64,000 nucleotides of DNA from Myxococcota bacterium (GTDB lineage: Bacteria; Myxococcota_A; UBA796): the NCBI GenBank assembly GCA_029251165.1, contig JAQXDW010000113.1:1-64000 (forward strand). Reading direction: 5' to 3'. Numbering within the stretch: the stretch's first letter is position 1; every line of letters starts with the position of its first letter. Of the stretch, positions 17,887-25,740 are shown one piece after another. The translations under genes were made by a program, and so were the position numbers. The notes below the pieces were generated by a model. The model was not told the origin of the DNA, searched no databases, and saw only the letters and a list, made by a program, of their open reading frames with translations.

Positions 17887-19122
17887 GTCCGTGCTGATCT
17901 CGCGAGGGGCGGAAGCGTCCGGTGACGTCTTTCCACGGCGCCGCTTGCGCTTCCGGCTCTTCTTGGGCTTCGGGACACCAGAGACAACCTCCAGGATCTC
18001 GTCACCAAAGTCCACCACCTGCCAGTTCCGGATCCCCGGAACCTCCGAGAGCTCTTCTCGGGTGGTCGGCGCGAGCCGAGCGATGTCCTTGAGGAGCTGG
18101 TTGTTTGCCACGACAACCGGCGAGAGCTTCTTCGTCTCGACGAGGTTGTTGCGCCACGCCTTGAGAGGCCCGAGGAACTGATCCATGCCCGGCCCAGAGC
18201 GGGGAGCGCTCCTCTTGCGGGGCTTCGCGGGAGCAACCGGAAGGGGGCGCTCGTCGGCGCAGCCATCGGCGACCGCCTTGAGCAGATCGGCTCCGTGCTT
18301 GCGAGACAGGGAGGAGCCCTTGCGGATGATCTTGTGGAGATCGTCCTCGCTGCCCGGACGCTCGGAGGCGATGGCAACCATGATCGGGTCGGAGAGGACC
18401 TTGAAGACCGGGCGATCGATCGCCTGCCCCCGTGCCTCACGCCAGGTCCACAGCGCACGGAGAACCTTTCGGCCCTCGATGTCCAGTGAGCGAGACTTCT
18501 TGACGCGCATGAAGTCGGCGGGATCGCGTGTGCGCCCCGTCCATTCGCGGCGAGCGAGAATTCCGCACTCTTCCACAAACGCCTCATAGCGACCCGCGCG
18601 CTTGAGCTTGAGGGTGAGGATCTCGCGGAGCGCGAGCAAGAAATGGGTGTCACCACGCGCGTAGTGAAGATGCTCTTCGAGCAGCGGACGGCTGGACCAG
18701 TCGTGGCGCTGGTAGCGCTTGTCGATGTGGTAGCCGAAGTGGGTCTCGATGAGATCCGCCAGCCCGATGCGCGGCAGGCCGAGGAACAGCGAGGCGATCA
18801 TCGTGTCGAAGATGTTGGCGAATGAGACGCCGAAGTCTCGCCGCATGCTCACGACGTCGTAGTCTCCGCCGTGGAGCAGGGTCAACAGATCGGGCCGAGC
18901 GAAGAGCCTCTGGAGGCTACTGCAGTCCTCGATCTTTAGCGGATCGACGATGTAGTCCTGCTTGAGATCCGAGAGCTGAATCAAGCAGACGCGTTCCTGG
19001 TAGTGGTGGAAAGAGTCTGCCTCGGTGTCGACGCCAATGATCGAGGTGCGCATCAGCGCCTCCACCATCGCTTCGAGCGCCTCGGTATCCTCAATGATTA
19101 TCAACGGTGTGTCACCGAACAT
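17881..19122 (-). CDS. rnd: ribonuclease D
   Basis: A 413-aa 3'-5' exoribonuclease for tRNA 3' maturation. The DEDDy exonuclease domain (~1-180) has DTEAD, the LLHGGDYDVVSMRRDF segment and HYARGDTHFLL, holding the four acidic metal ligands and the Tyr/His region. Two HRDC-like helical domains follow (~205-290 and ~320-385). A very basic tail (KKSRKRKRRRGK) may aid RNA binding. Length is close to the usual 370-400. It converges with ridA. Confidence 0.93.
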   Translation of the reverse strand: MFGDTPLIIIEDTEALEAMVEALMRTSIIGVDTEADSFHHYQERVCLIQLSDLKQDYIVDPLKIEDCSSLQRLFARPDLLTLLHGGDYDVVSMRRDFGVSFANIFDTMIASLFLGLPRIGLADLIETHFGYHIDKRYQRHDWSSRPLLEEHLHYARGDTHFLLALREILTLKLKRAGRYEAFVEECGILARREWTGRTRDPADFMRVKKSRSLDIEGRKVLRALWTWREARGQAIDRPVFKVLSDPIMVAIASERPGSEDDLHKIIRKGSSLSRKHGADLLKAVADGCADERPLPVAPAKPRKRSAPRSGPGMDQFLGPLKAWRNNLVETKKLSPVVVANNQLLKDIARLAPTTREELSEVPGIRNWQVVDFGDEILEVVSGVPKPKKSRKRKRRRGKTSPDASAPREISTDA

Positions 19123-19202
19123 CGACTAATCCGACCTCTCTCGCTTAGGCTTCCCTGGCCGGTAACCCACCGGGCCTCCCCTCACCAATCCACGGATACC
19201 CT

Positions 19203-20825
19203 GTGATCCGCTTCATTCCGCCAATCGTCTACGCGCTCCTCGCCCTCACGGTGATGCGTGAGACCCTCGCTGCAGGGTTCCTGCCGGGCACCTGGAGTGG
19301 CGAGGCATGGGGCCGCGCGGCGGTCAGCAGCAGCATCCTCCGCTGGCTGTCTGGTGCGGACTCCGTCGGCAGCACGGCGCTCCTCAACTGGCCCGATGGC
19401 CTCGCGCTCTGGCCCATCGATCCCCTCCTACAGCTCATCGCTGTCCCAGTGGAGGCGCTGCTCGGCGGCGGCTCTGGCGTCACCGCAGTGATGCTGGTGC
19501 TGCTGACCCTGGCAGGAGTGGGTCCGTACTGGCTGGCGCGGAGCCTCCAGGCCAGCCCGCTCTCCGCAGGACTGGTCGGGCTCCTCGTTCAGCTCACCCC
19601 CTACCTGCTCCGCAACCTGATGGACGCCGTGGTGGAGGTCGGTGCGATCGGCCTCGTCGCGATCGCAGTCATTGGAATCCGCAGCGCGATCCTGTCGGGA
19701 ACCACGCGTGCGGTCCTGCGCGCCGGACTCGGCATCCTCCTGGTCGCAGGAAGCAGCCCGTACTACGCTGTCTACCTTGTGATCGGCTGTGCTGCGGCAA
19801 TGCTCTCGGCTCCGCGACGGTGGCGGGAGTGGCTGAAGATCGCCGTCATCGGAGCCATCGCCTGTTCCGTCGCGCTGCTCCCGCTGTGGCTGGCTGAGGG
19901 GGGTGATCACGGGCGCTTCGTCGAGCATGCTCCAAGTCAGGGCTACCAGCACGCTCCCTCTCCGCTCGTCGCCGGCACCCTTCCCGCCGCCGCGCAGGCT
20001 CCGATGGCCCGGCCCGGTGGACGCCCTCCAGCATGGCGTCGGGCGATTCAGCGGGCACCGGCTGGCGGTGCGATCCTCCTGGCGGGCTTCCTCGGCCTCA
20101 TTCTTCCCGGCGGTCGGCGGTGGGTGGCCCTCGGGCTGCTGTTCTTTCTGGGTGGACCGGGGCCTGATCTCATCGGACGGATGGTGGGCGTCCGGGGAAC
20201 GCCGCTGGATGGTCCGCTGCTCACCCTGCTCAGCACCCTTCCGCTGACCGACAGCCTGGGCAACCCGACCCGAATGCTCGCCCCGTTCGCGCTGCTCAGC
20301 GCGGTGGGCTTCGGAGCAGCGATGACCCGACGGTGGTGGCTCGGCCTCCCAGTCGCGGCGCTGATGATCGCCGAGGCGTTCTTCACTCTTCCCTCCCTGT
20401 CCATCCCCGCCACCCCGACGAAGGCAGAAGCTTCGGTGCTCGCAGCGCTGGAGGGGCCGACGGTCATCCTGCCGTCCGGTGACTTCCCCATCTGGAGTCC
20501 GGTGGTTGCTCCAAAGGAGGCGGTGTTTCTCTCTGCTCAGGCCGGCGTCCCGATCGCAGCGGACTACGGTCGCCAGCGCATCCCGTCGGACATCTCCATC
20601 CAGCTCACCCTGCTCCGGCTCGCGGGGGCACCCTACGGTGCCGCGGCTCCACAGCTCCCCGCCATCCGTGCTGCGCAGTTTGACAGCCTGCTGCTGCTGG
20701 AGGATCGGTTCGCCCCCGATGGCCTCGCTCGGGTCCGGACCTGGCTGGTGGAGCAGGGCGGAGAAGAGCTCGCACGGGGAGAGCGGTCGAGCGCGTGGAG
20801 GATCTCTCTGGCGGCGCCGCTATAG
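19203..20825 (+). CDS. polytopic membrane protein, GT-C-like
   Basis: A 540-aa integral membrane protein with roughly 10-11 predicted TM helices over the first ~400 residues and a soluble C-terminal ~130. The layout (first TM, a periplasmic loop, then clustered helices and a C-terminal extracytoplasmic domain) resembles GT-C glycosyltransferases or YfhO-like proteins, but I see no diagnostic acidic motif and do not assign an enzyme. The start is GTG with no strong ribosome site. The last 6 bp overlap the end of the convergent hydrolase gene. Confidence 0.65.
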   Translation: MIRFIPPIVYALLALTVMRETLAAGFLPGTWSGEAWGRAAVSSSILRWLSGADSVGSTALLNWPDGLALWPIDPLLQLIAVPVEALLGGGSGVTAVMLVLLTLAGVGPYWLARSLQASPLSAGLVGLLVQLTPYLLRNLMDAVVEVGAIGLVAIAVIGIRSAILSGTTRAVLRAGLGILLVAGSSPYYAVYLVIGCAAAMLSAPRRWREWLKIAVIGAIACSVALLPLWLAEGGDHGRFVEHAPSQGYQHAPSPLVAGTLPAAAQAPMARPGGRPPAWRRAIQRAPAGGAILLAGFLGLILPGGRRWVALGLLFFLGGPGPDLIGRMVGVRGTPLDGPLLTLLSTLPLTDSLGNPTRMLAPFALLSAVGFGAAMTRRWWLGLPVAALMIAEAFFTLPSLSIPATPTKAEASVLAALEGPTVILPSGDFPIWSPVVAPKEAVFLSAQAGVPIAADYGRQRIPSDISIQLTLLRLAGAPYGAAAPQLPAIRAAQFDSLLLLEDRFAPDGLARVRTWLVEQGGEELARGERSSAWRISLAAPL

Positions 20826-21560
20826 CGTTCGCAAGAAGTGCTCGACCACAGCGTTGAGCGGACGGGGGTGGGTCAGGTGCGCCCGGTGTCCGCCAGGGAC
20901 CACCTCTGCGCCGACCCCAGGGAGAGTGCGCCGAACTGCAGCGGTGTCCCAGCAGACCTCATGGTCGACCTGCCCGCGCAGCCACAGCGTCGGGACACCG
21001 GGCGGGCCGTTCGGACGCCAGGACGTGACGGCCTCCAGGCGATCGCAGAGGGTGTCTCGTCGCGGCAGAGCAGCCAGGAGCACATGCTGGAGGGATGCGG
21101 AGACCCCCTCCTCGGTCATGCGCGCGGCGATTCGACGACGGTAGAGGCGCTGAAACACCGCCTCTGGCAGCGAGCGCAGGAGGCGCTGTGCAGGAACGAG
21201 GCGTCGGGGCACCAGGCCTGGGTCTGGGAGGGTGCCGAGGGTGATGAGGCCAACGACCCGCCGGTCGGTCCGCGCAAGTGACCGGGCAACGAGACCACCG
21301 AGGCTGGCCCCGAGGAGGACCACGTCCGACGGCGGGAGGTGTTGTGCGACGCGAGCCGCGAGATCTGAGATGCTTCGTCCATCTGGGAGATGGAGCGCCA
21401 CAACCGGACGCCGAGCAGCCAGCTCAACCTGTCCAGCAAACACACGCGCGTCGCCTTCGATCCCCGGCAGCAGCACCAAGCGAGGCGGACGCCGATTTGC
21501 CCCAAGTCGGAAGCCACCAGGAAGCGGCGACATGCCCTCAGGAGCCCATCGGCTCACCAC
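20820..21560 (-). CDS. alpha/beta hydrolase
   Basis: An alpha/beta-fold hydrolase of about 240 aa. LVLLPGIEGD gives the oxyanion-hole region, the nucleophile elbow is GASLGG, and the catalytic His is expected in GGHRAHLTHP; the acid is probably in GQVDHEVCW. The substrate cannot be predicted. Translation probably starts at GTG codons 21558-21560 or 21555-21557, overlapping the TGA of the upstream purine nucleoside phosphorylase gene, so the two are translationally coupled. An ATG at 21533 is an alternative. Confidence 0.8.
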   Translation of the reverse strand: MVSRWAPEGMSPLPGGFRLGANRRPPRLVLLPGIEGDARVFAGQVELAARRPVVALHLPDGRSISDLAARVAQHLPPSDVVLLGASLGGLVARSLARTDRRVVGLITLGTLPDPGLVPRRLVPAQRLLRSLPEAVFQRLYRRRIAARMTEEGVSASLQHVLLAALPRRDTLCDRLEAVTSWRPNGPPGVPTLWLRGQVDHEVCWDTAAVRRTLPGVGAEVVPGGHRAHLTHPRPLNAVVEHFLRTL

Positions 21561-22369
21561 TTCTTGAGCAGCGCCTCGATGACCTGAGCCAGCGCACTGA
21601 CCGCCTCTCCGACGACCTCCAGGACCTCTGCGTGGGTCAAGGTCTCGGTGGCGAGACCGGCGGCGAGGTTGGAGACAATCGAGATGGCGACGACCTTCAG
21701 CCCAGCGTGGGCCGCTCCGGTCACCTCGGGTCCCAGGGACATGCCGACGACATCACCGCCCATCATGCCGAGCATCCGAACCTCCGCTGGCGTCTCGTAG
21801 CTCGGGCCACTCACAGAGGCGTAGACACCACAGTGGGTCTGCACTCCGCACGCAGCCGCAGCCGCATCGAAGATCGCGCCGAGGGCCGGGTCATAGGCTC
21901 CAGTCAGGTCCGGAAACCGAGGTCCCACCTCGGAAAGGTTCTCCCCCATGAGGGGGTTTGGCGAGAGGTTGATGTGATCGGTGATGCGAACGAGGCTGCC
22001 TGGTGGCAGGCTGGTGCGGAGGCCTCCGACTGCGCTGGTGAGGATGATGCGCTTGACTCCCCAGGCAGACAAGGCGCGGACCGCCCGAAGCTGCTCGGCA
22101 GAGCCACGCCCCTCATACCCATGGACCCGCCCCGAGAGTACCGCGACGGGCTGGCCGGAGACCTCGACCAGGCTGAGCTTACCGCTGTGGCCAGAGACGG
22201 TGGTGGCAGGGAGCGCGAGGTCGGCGTAGAGCACGCCCGCTGCAAGAGTGGGCCAGCGCTCCAGCATCGGCGCGCCGCCGCTCCCGAGGACGATTGCTGC
22301 GGCGGGGGCGTCGCCAAAGTGGTGCTGCAGCGCTGCTGCAGCGGCCCGAATCAACTGAATCTCAGACAT
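21554..22369 (-). CDS. purine-nucleoside phosphorylase (trimeric PNP type)
   Basis: A 271-aa enzyme that phosphorolyses purine nucleosides to the free base and (deoxy)ribose-1-phosphate, feeding hypoxanthine and guanine to Hpt. The low-molecular-mass trimeric family is shown by IVLGSGG, SGHSGKLSLVEVSGQPVAVLSGRVHGYEG (phosphate and His site), TSAVGGL, ITDHINL, and YASVSGPSYETPAEVRML with Glu and the later MS..PE segment. It heads a minus-strand pair with the hydrolase and is divergent from a CoaB-like gene across 137 bp that hold two palindromes. Confidence 0.93.
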   Translation of the reverse strand: MSEIQLIRAAAAALQHHFGDAPAAAIVLGSGGAPMLERWPTLAAGVLYADLALPATTVSGHSGKLSLVEVSGQPVAVLSGRVHGYEGRGSAEQLRAVRALSAWGVKRIILTSAVGGLRTSLPPGSLVRITDHINLSPNPLMGENLSEVGPRFPDLTGAYDPALGAIFDAAAAACGVQTHCGVYASVSGPSYETPAEVRMLGMMGGDVVGMSLGPEVTGAAHAGLKVVAISIVSNLAAGLATETLTHAEVLEVVGEAVSALAQVIEALLKKW

Positions 22370-22394
22370 CCTCTATTTGTACCCCAATCAGAAC

Positions 22395-22412
22395 TCTTCT
22401 ACCGGTAGAAGA
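22395..22412. promoter_or_regulatory. perfect 18-bp palindrome, candidate operator
   Basis: TCTTCTACCGGTAGAAGA is a perfect 18-bp inverted repeat with no spacer, located 26 bp upstream of the PNP start and 94 bp upstream of the CoaB-like start. The position suits an operator controlling divergent transcription. No regulator gene is adjacent, so the binding protein is unknown. Confidence 0.5.
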
Positions 22413-22434
22413 TGCGACCGACCGGCCCCCACGG

Positions 22435-22449
22435 GCGGGAGTCTCCCGC
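22435..22449. promoter_or_regulatory. second inverted repeat in the PNP/CoaB intergenic region
   Basis: GCGGGAG (22435-22441) and CTCCCGC (22443-22449) form a perfect 7-bp inverted repeat around one base. It lies 23 bp from the 18-bp palindrome. It is too tight for an RNA hairpin and could be a protein-binding site or a chance GC-rich symmetry. Confidence 0.3.
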
Positions 22450-22506
22450 AATCGCAAGTCGATTCGGCTCTCCAGAAGAGGCGAGCCAACCGGATACGCT
22501 CCGTGC

Positions 22507-23130
22507 ATGACCCACATCCTCATCACTGCTGGCGCCACCCGAAACCCCCTCGACGCCATCCGATACCTCTCTGCGTTCTCCTCAGGCTCAACCGGCGTCG
22601 GCCTCGCAGCAGCGCTGTCCGACGTCGGCTCGGTCACCCTGCTCGGAAGCGCTGAGGCCTGCCTGCGGGCCGGTGATGGTGTGCAGACCCAGGAGTTCGT
22701 GTCCACCCGTGATCTGATGGCCCGGATGGAGCGCTGGGTTCTCGCTCACCCCGATGGCATCGTCATCCACGCTGCAGCCGTCGGCGACTATGAGGCGGCG
22801 GAGGACGACGGCGAGAAGATCCCATCGGGAAAAACGGAGCTGATCATCCGGCTGCGTCCGACCCCAAAGATCCTCGATCGGATTCGGGACTGGTCTCCTT
22901 CAGCACGCATCATCTCATTCAAGGCGGCCTCACCGGAGACCACCGATGAGCGCCTCGTCGAGATTGCCGAAGCCCAGCGATGCCGAACAGGAAGCACCTG
23001 CGTCTTCGCCAACATCATCGGTCGGCTACAGGAGGGCATCCTGCTGCAGCGAGAGACCGGCTCCGCATGGCACACGACCCGACCAGAGGCACTCGCCGCG
23101 CTGGTCACAGTGGTGAAGGCGCTTACTTGA
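22507..23130 (+). CDS. CoaB-like phosphopantothenoylcysteine synthetase domain protein
   Basis: A 207-aa stand-alone protein matching the C-terminal (CoaB) half of Coa biosynthesis Dfp. Family marks are ILITAGATRNPLDAIRYLS (nucleotide-binding start, like VTAGGTREPID), SSGSTGVGLA, HAAAVGDYE, and the Lys-containing KIPSGKTELIIRLRPTPKIL. The CoaC decarboxylase half normally fused to it is absent. It may be a separate CoaB, or a diverged paralogue. The start at 22507 is chosen because homologous sequence begins there. The 3' end overlaps cysC by 8 bp. Confidence 0.8.
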   Translation: MTHILITAGATRNPLDAIRYLSAFSSGSTGVGLAAALSDVGSVTLLGSAEACLRAGDGVQTQEFVSTRDLMARMERWVLAHPDGIVIHAAAVGDYEAAEDDGEKIPSGKTELIIRLRPTPKILDRIRDWSPSARIISFKAASPETTDERLVEIAEAQRCRTGSTCVFANIIGRLQEGILLQRETGSAWHTTRPEALAALVTVVKALT

Positions 23131-23731
23131 TGAAGCCATTTGCCTGTAGGTAGTCGAGGACCTGCTGCGCGCACTCATCGATCGAGAGTTCAGCGGTCTT
23201 CAGCACGATCTCGGCGTGGAGCGGAGGCTCGTACGGTGCAGAGATGCCGGTGAAGTTCTTGATGTCTCCTGAGCGAGCCTTCTGGTAGAGACCCTTGGGA
23301 TCCCGCGCCTCGCAGACCTCAAGCGGAGTGTCGACGAACACCTCAATGAACGCGCCCTGAGGAACGACCGCGCGGATGGCATCGCGACCGGCCCGGTAGG
23401 GACTGATGAACGCCGCGGTGGTGATGATGGTGGCGTCGGCGAAGAGCTTGGAGACCTCGCCGATGCGTCGAATGTTCTCGACCCGATCCATGGCTGCAAA
23501 GCCGAGGTCCTTGTTGAGGCCGAACCGGACGTTGTCGCCGTCGAGGCTGTAGGCGAACACGCCACGGTCGAGGAGCATCTGCTCAACCCGGCGGGAGATG
23601 GTCGACTTCCCGGATCCGGAGAGGCCGGTAAACCAGGCAACACAGCCGCGCTGGCTGGTGGCCTGCTGGCGCTGTGCGTTGGTGACGTTGGAGCCGTGCC
23701 AGGTGATGTTCTTGCTCGTAACTTCGCTCAC
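23123..23731 (-). CDS. cysC: adenylylsulfate (APS) kinase
   Basis: Phosphorylates APS to PAPS, the sulfate donor, in the cytoplasm. The 202-aa reading begins VSEVTSKNITWHGSNVT and has Walker A GLSGSGKST, DGDNVRFGLN, the FISPYRAGRD substrate motif, EVFVDTPLEVCEARDPKGLY and a YEPP segment. I choose the GTG at 23731 because a GAGG site precedes it and family proteins begin there; an ATG at 23827 would add 32 atypical residues. No sulfurylase gene is next to it. Confidence 0.93.
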   Translation of the reverse strand: MSEVTSKNITWHGSNVTNAQRQQATSQRGCVAWFTGLSGSGKSTISRRVEQMLLDRGVFAYSLDGDNVRFGLNKDLGFAAMDRVENIRRIGEVSKLFADATIITTAAFISPYRAGRDAIRAVVPQGAFIEVFVDTPLEVCEARDPKGLYQKARSGDIKNFTGISAPYEPPLHAEIVLKTAELSIDECAQQVLDYLQANGFIK

Positions 23732-24109
23732 GGATGCCTCGCAGGTAGAGGGGGCGGACGTATCAGGCACCCAGATCCGGGGCAAGCTCTCCCCTCGGGG
23801 CTCCTGCAGAAGCCAGGGGTGAGCCATGGCAGGCTTTCTTCAACCGGAATGAGCAGCCATCCAAGTCCCATTACTGCCGTCAACATAGACGAGATGTTTT
23901 CCAATCTGCCGGACACGCTCCCAGGGTGTCATCGCCTCTTGGTACAGCGCATTCGGTGTCGACGTCGAAGGCCCAGGAGGCTCCGACCGCAGGGCGCTGA
24001 GGACATCCAGCACGCCACAGCGAGGCGCGCACCACCGAGGAGGCAAACGCAAACGATGACAGCGCATGTCGCCACTGGATACCAGTACACCGGCTGATAC
24101 GCTCCCGAC
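23732..24109. other. 378-bp intergenic region, nothing firm
   Basis: This gap lies between cysC and the GreA-like gene, which point away from each other. A minus-strand reading of about 75 codons (24067-23840, ending in MTPWERVRQIGK...) is open but matches nothing I know and lacks a ribosome site. I see no convincing promoter, hairpin or RNA gene. Confidence 0.4.
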
Positions 24110-24595
24110 ATGTATCCCACCGAACTCGATGAAAAAGCCGAGCTGTTCGTGGCCTTCCGCAGACTGCTCACCGAGCAGCTCGACACCTTACAGCGCACCC
24201 GACAGTCCGCTCAGTCTGGCACCCGTGTTGATGGTACACACCGCCCCGCGACCCGGGGTGAGCGTGGCGCCGTCACCAGCCAGGGCTACTTAGCGCTCGG
24301 CCTCGGCCAGCGCGTCACTGTGCTCACCGACACCTTGCTGCTGCTGGAGCGAATTCCTCCGGAGCCTCGAGCAGAGGTCGCAGCGGGTGCACTGGTGACG
24401 CTCGCAGATGGACGTCGCCTGCTGGTGCTGCCGGGAGGTCAGGGAACGAAGCTGACCAGTGCGAGCGGCTCAGTCGTCGTGCTCTCTCCCAGCTCCCCGT
24501 TGATCCGAGCGCTGGCGGGCTGTGAGGAGGGAGATGCCGTCGAGGTGGAGCGAGGAGGGCGCTGGGAAGAGATCACGGTCGAGACCATCTCCTGA
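24110..24595 (+). CDS. GreA/GreB C-terminal-domain-like protein
   Basis: A 161-aa protein. The N-terminal ~40 residues are helical and charged (ELDEKAELFVAFRRLLTEQL). The C-terminal half (~60-161) resembles the FKBP-like domain of transcript cleavage factors GreA/GreB and Rnk, ending in SPLIRALAGCEEGDAVEV, close to the family SPLGxALLGKxxGDxVEV. The long antiparallel coiled coil with the acidic tip of true GreA looks too short here. It could bind RNA polymerase without cleavage stimulation, but that is inference. Confidence 0.7.
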   Translation: MYPTELDEKAELFVAFRRLLTEQLDTLQRTRQSAQSGTRVDGTHRPATRGERGAVTSQGYLALGLGQRVTVLTDTLLLLERIPPEPRAEVAAGALVTLADGRRLLVLPGGQGTKLTSASGSVVVLSPSSPLIRALAGCEEGDAVEVERGGRWEEITVETIS

Positions 24596-24636
24596 CCATG
24601 GACGCGGTGCTGTGCTTGTCGACGGCAGGCGCCCCA

Positions 24637-24657
24637 GTTGGTCAGATAATGACCGAC
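24637..24657. promoter_or_regulatory. inverted repeat upstream of 24729, candidate operator
   Basis: GTTGGTCA (24637-24644) pairs with TGACCGAC (24650-24657) around GATAA, with one G-T mismatch. It lies about 70 bp before the next gene's ATG. There is no T-tract, so an operator or leader hairpin is more likely than a terminator. Confidence 0.35.
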
Positions 24658-24728
24658 AAAAACAAGCCCTCTCCCGTAACGACTCCCTCAGCGCGGAGAA
24701 AAGCCGCGTCCATCACAGGGAGAACGCC

Positions 24729-25604
24729 ATGAACGCCTATGCAACCACCAAGACCTCGCTGAGCGATCTGGCCACACCAGACGAGATCGTGACCGCCATC
24801 AACCAGGGCATCCTCGCGGCGATTCGCAGCAACGGCACCGACTACCTCGGCGCAGTCGATGCGCTCATCGCGCTGTGCATCTACCACGGAGCCTGCTTCT
24901 CCAGCGGCGAGATCGCTGCCTGGATCCGAACCTACCGGCCAGACATGACGTTCAGTGCACGAAACGACATCGGCAGCCGACTCCGCAGCCGATACCGCTC
25001 CGGGATGACGCCCTACGCCAGCGGTCGAGTCGTGCAAGTCAGCCGCCACACCACGGGCTTCTCCACGACCCCCATCGGCCAACTCGTCTACGTCTATGCT
25101 CCCAGCGCGCTGGCTGGCCAGGCTCACCCTTTCGAGCTCACGGCCCCGACTCCTGGTGCGATGCCAGACCCCACCAACCTCCCGGACGCCCCCGTCCAGC
25201 CAGACACGCTGGTCAAGGAGAGATCCGCTCGAGCGCCGACCACTCGCAAGCGCACCCGCAGCGCTCAGCGCCGGTCTGCGAGGCGTCACAACGTCAGCCG
25301 CCCGAGCACCGCAACCGTTCACGGTAACGGACGCCTCTGCGTGCCCCGTGCGGCATTTGAGGCCCTCTCAAGGACGCTGAGTACTCCGCTCAGCGGTGGA
25401 GATGCCGTGTACATCACCCGCGACGGTGACGACGTCACCATCGCAGCGGCCGCCAGCCCTGGCGCGACGCCGTATACCCTCGTCAGGCGCCGCCTCCGGC
25501 TGCTGTTTGCCTCCCGATCGGGTGCCGCGTTCAAGCCCGACACCCGCTACCGGATCGTCGTGACTACCGACGGACTGACCATCGACCTCTCCGCCCCCCT
25601 GTAG
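24729..25604 (+). CDS. unknown protein with HTH-like N-terminus and basic linker
   Basis: A 291-aa protein I do not recognise. Residues ~10-120 look like a helical winged-helix-type region (PDEIVTAINQGILAAIR ... GEIAAWIRTYRPDMTF ... IGSRLRSRYRSGM) ending in a beta segment. Residues ~160-200 are a highly basic, Pro/Ser/Arg-rich linker (RKRTRSAQRRSARRH). The C-terminal ~95 residues are a compact alpha/beta domain. The layout suggests a nucleic-acid-binding protein. The start at 24729 has an AGGGAG site 8 nt upstream; the longer open frame overlaps the GreA-like gene. Confidence 0.65.
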   Translation: MNAYATTKTSLSDLATPDEIVTAINQGILAAIRSNGTDYLGAVDALIALCIYHGACFSSGEIAAWIRTYRPDMTFSARNDIGSRLRSRYRSGMTPYASGRVVQVSRHTTGFSTTPIGQLVYVYAPSALAGQAHPFELTAPTPGAMPDPTNLPDAPVQPDTLVKERSARAPTTRKRTRSAQRRSARRHNVSRPSTATVHGNGRLCVPRAAFEALSRTLSTPLSGGDAVYITRDGDDVTIAAAASPGATPYTLVRRRLRLLFASRSGAAFKPDTRYRIVVTTDGLTIDLSAPL

Positions 25605-25740
25605 CGACAGGGCGGCTCAGCTGTGGACTGTGTCCTCGTCAGGCGGCGTCTGCGCGTGAGCGGATGCTCCTGAGGCCACGCCATACCCGCGCTGAAGTCT
25701 CGGGTCCGCCCCTCGGCTCGCGGGGATGCCGACCTGGAAG

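Noticed and set aside
23840..24067. 75-codon minus-strand frame upstream of cysC
   Set aside because: No known motif and no ribosome site; probably chance.
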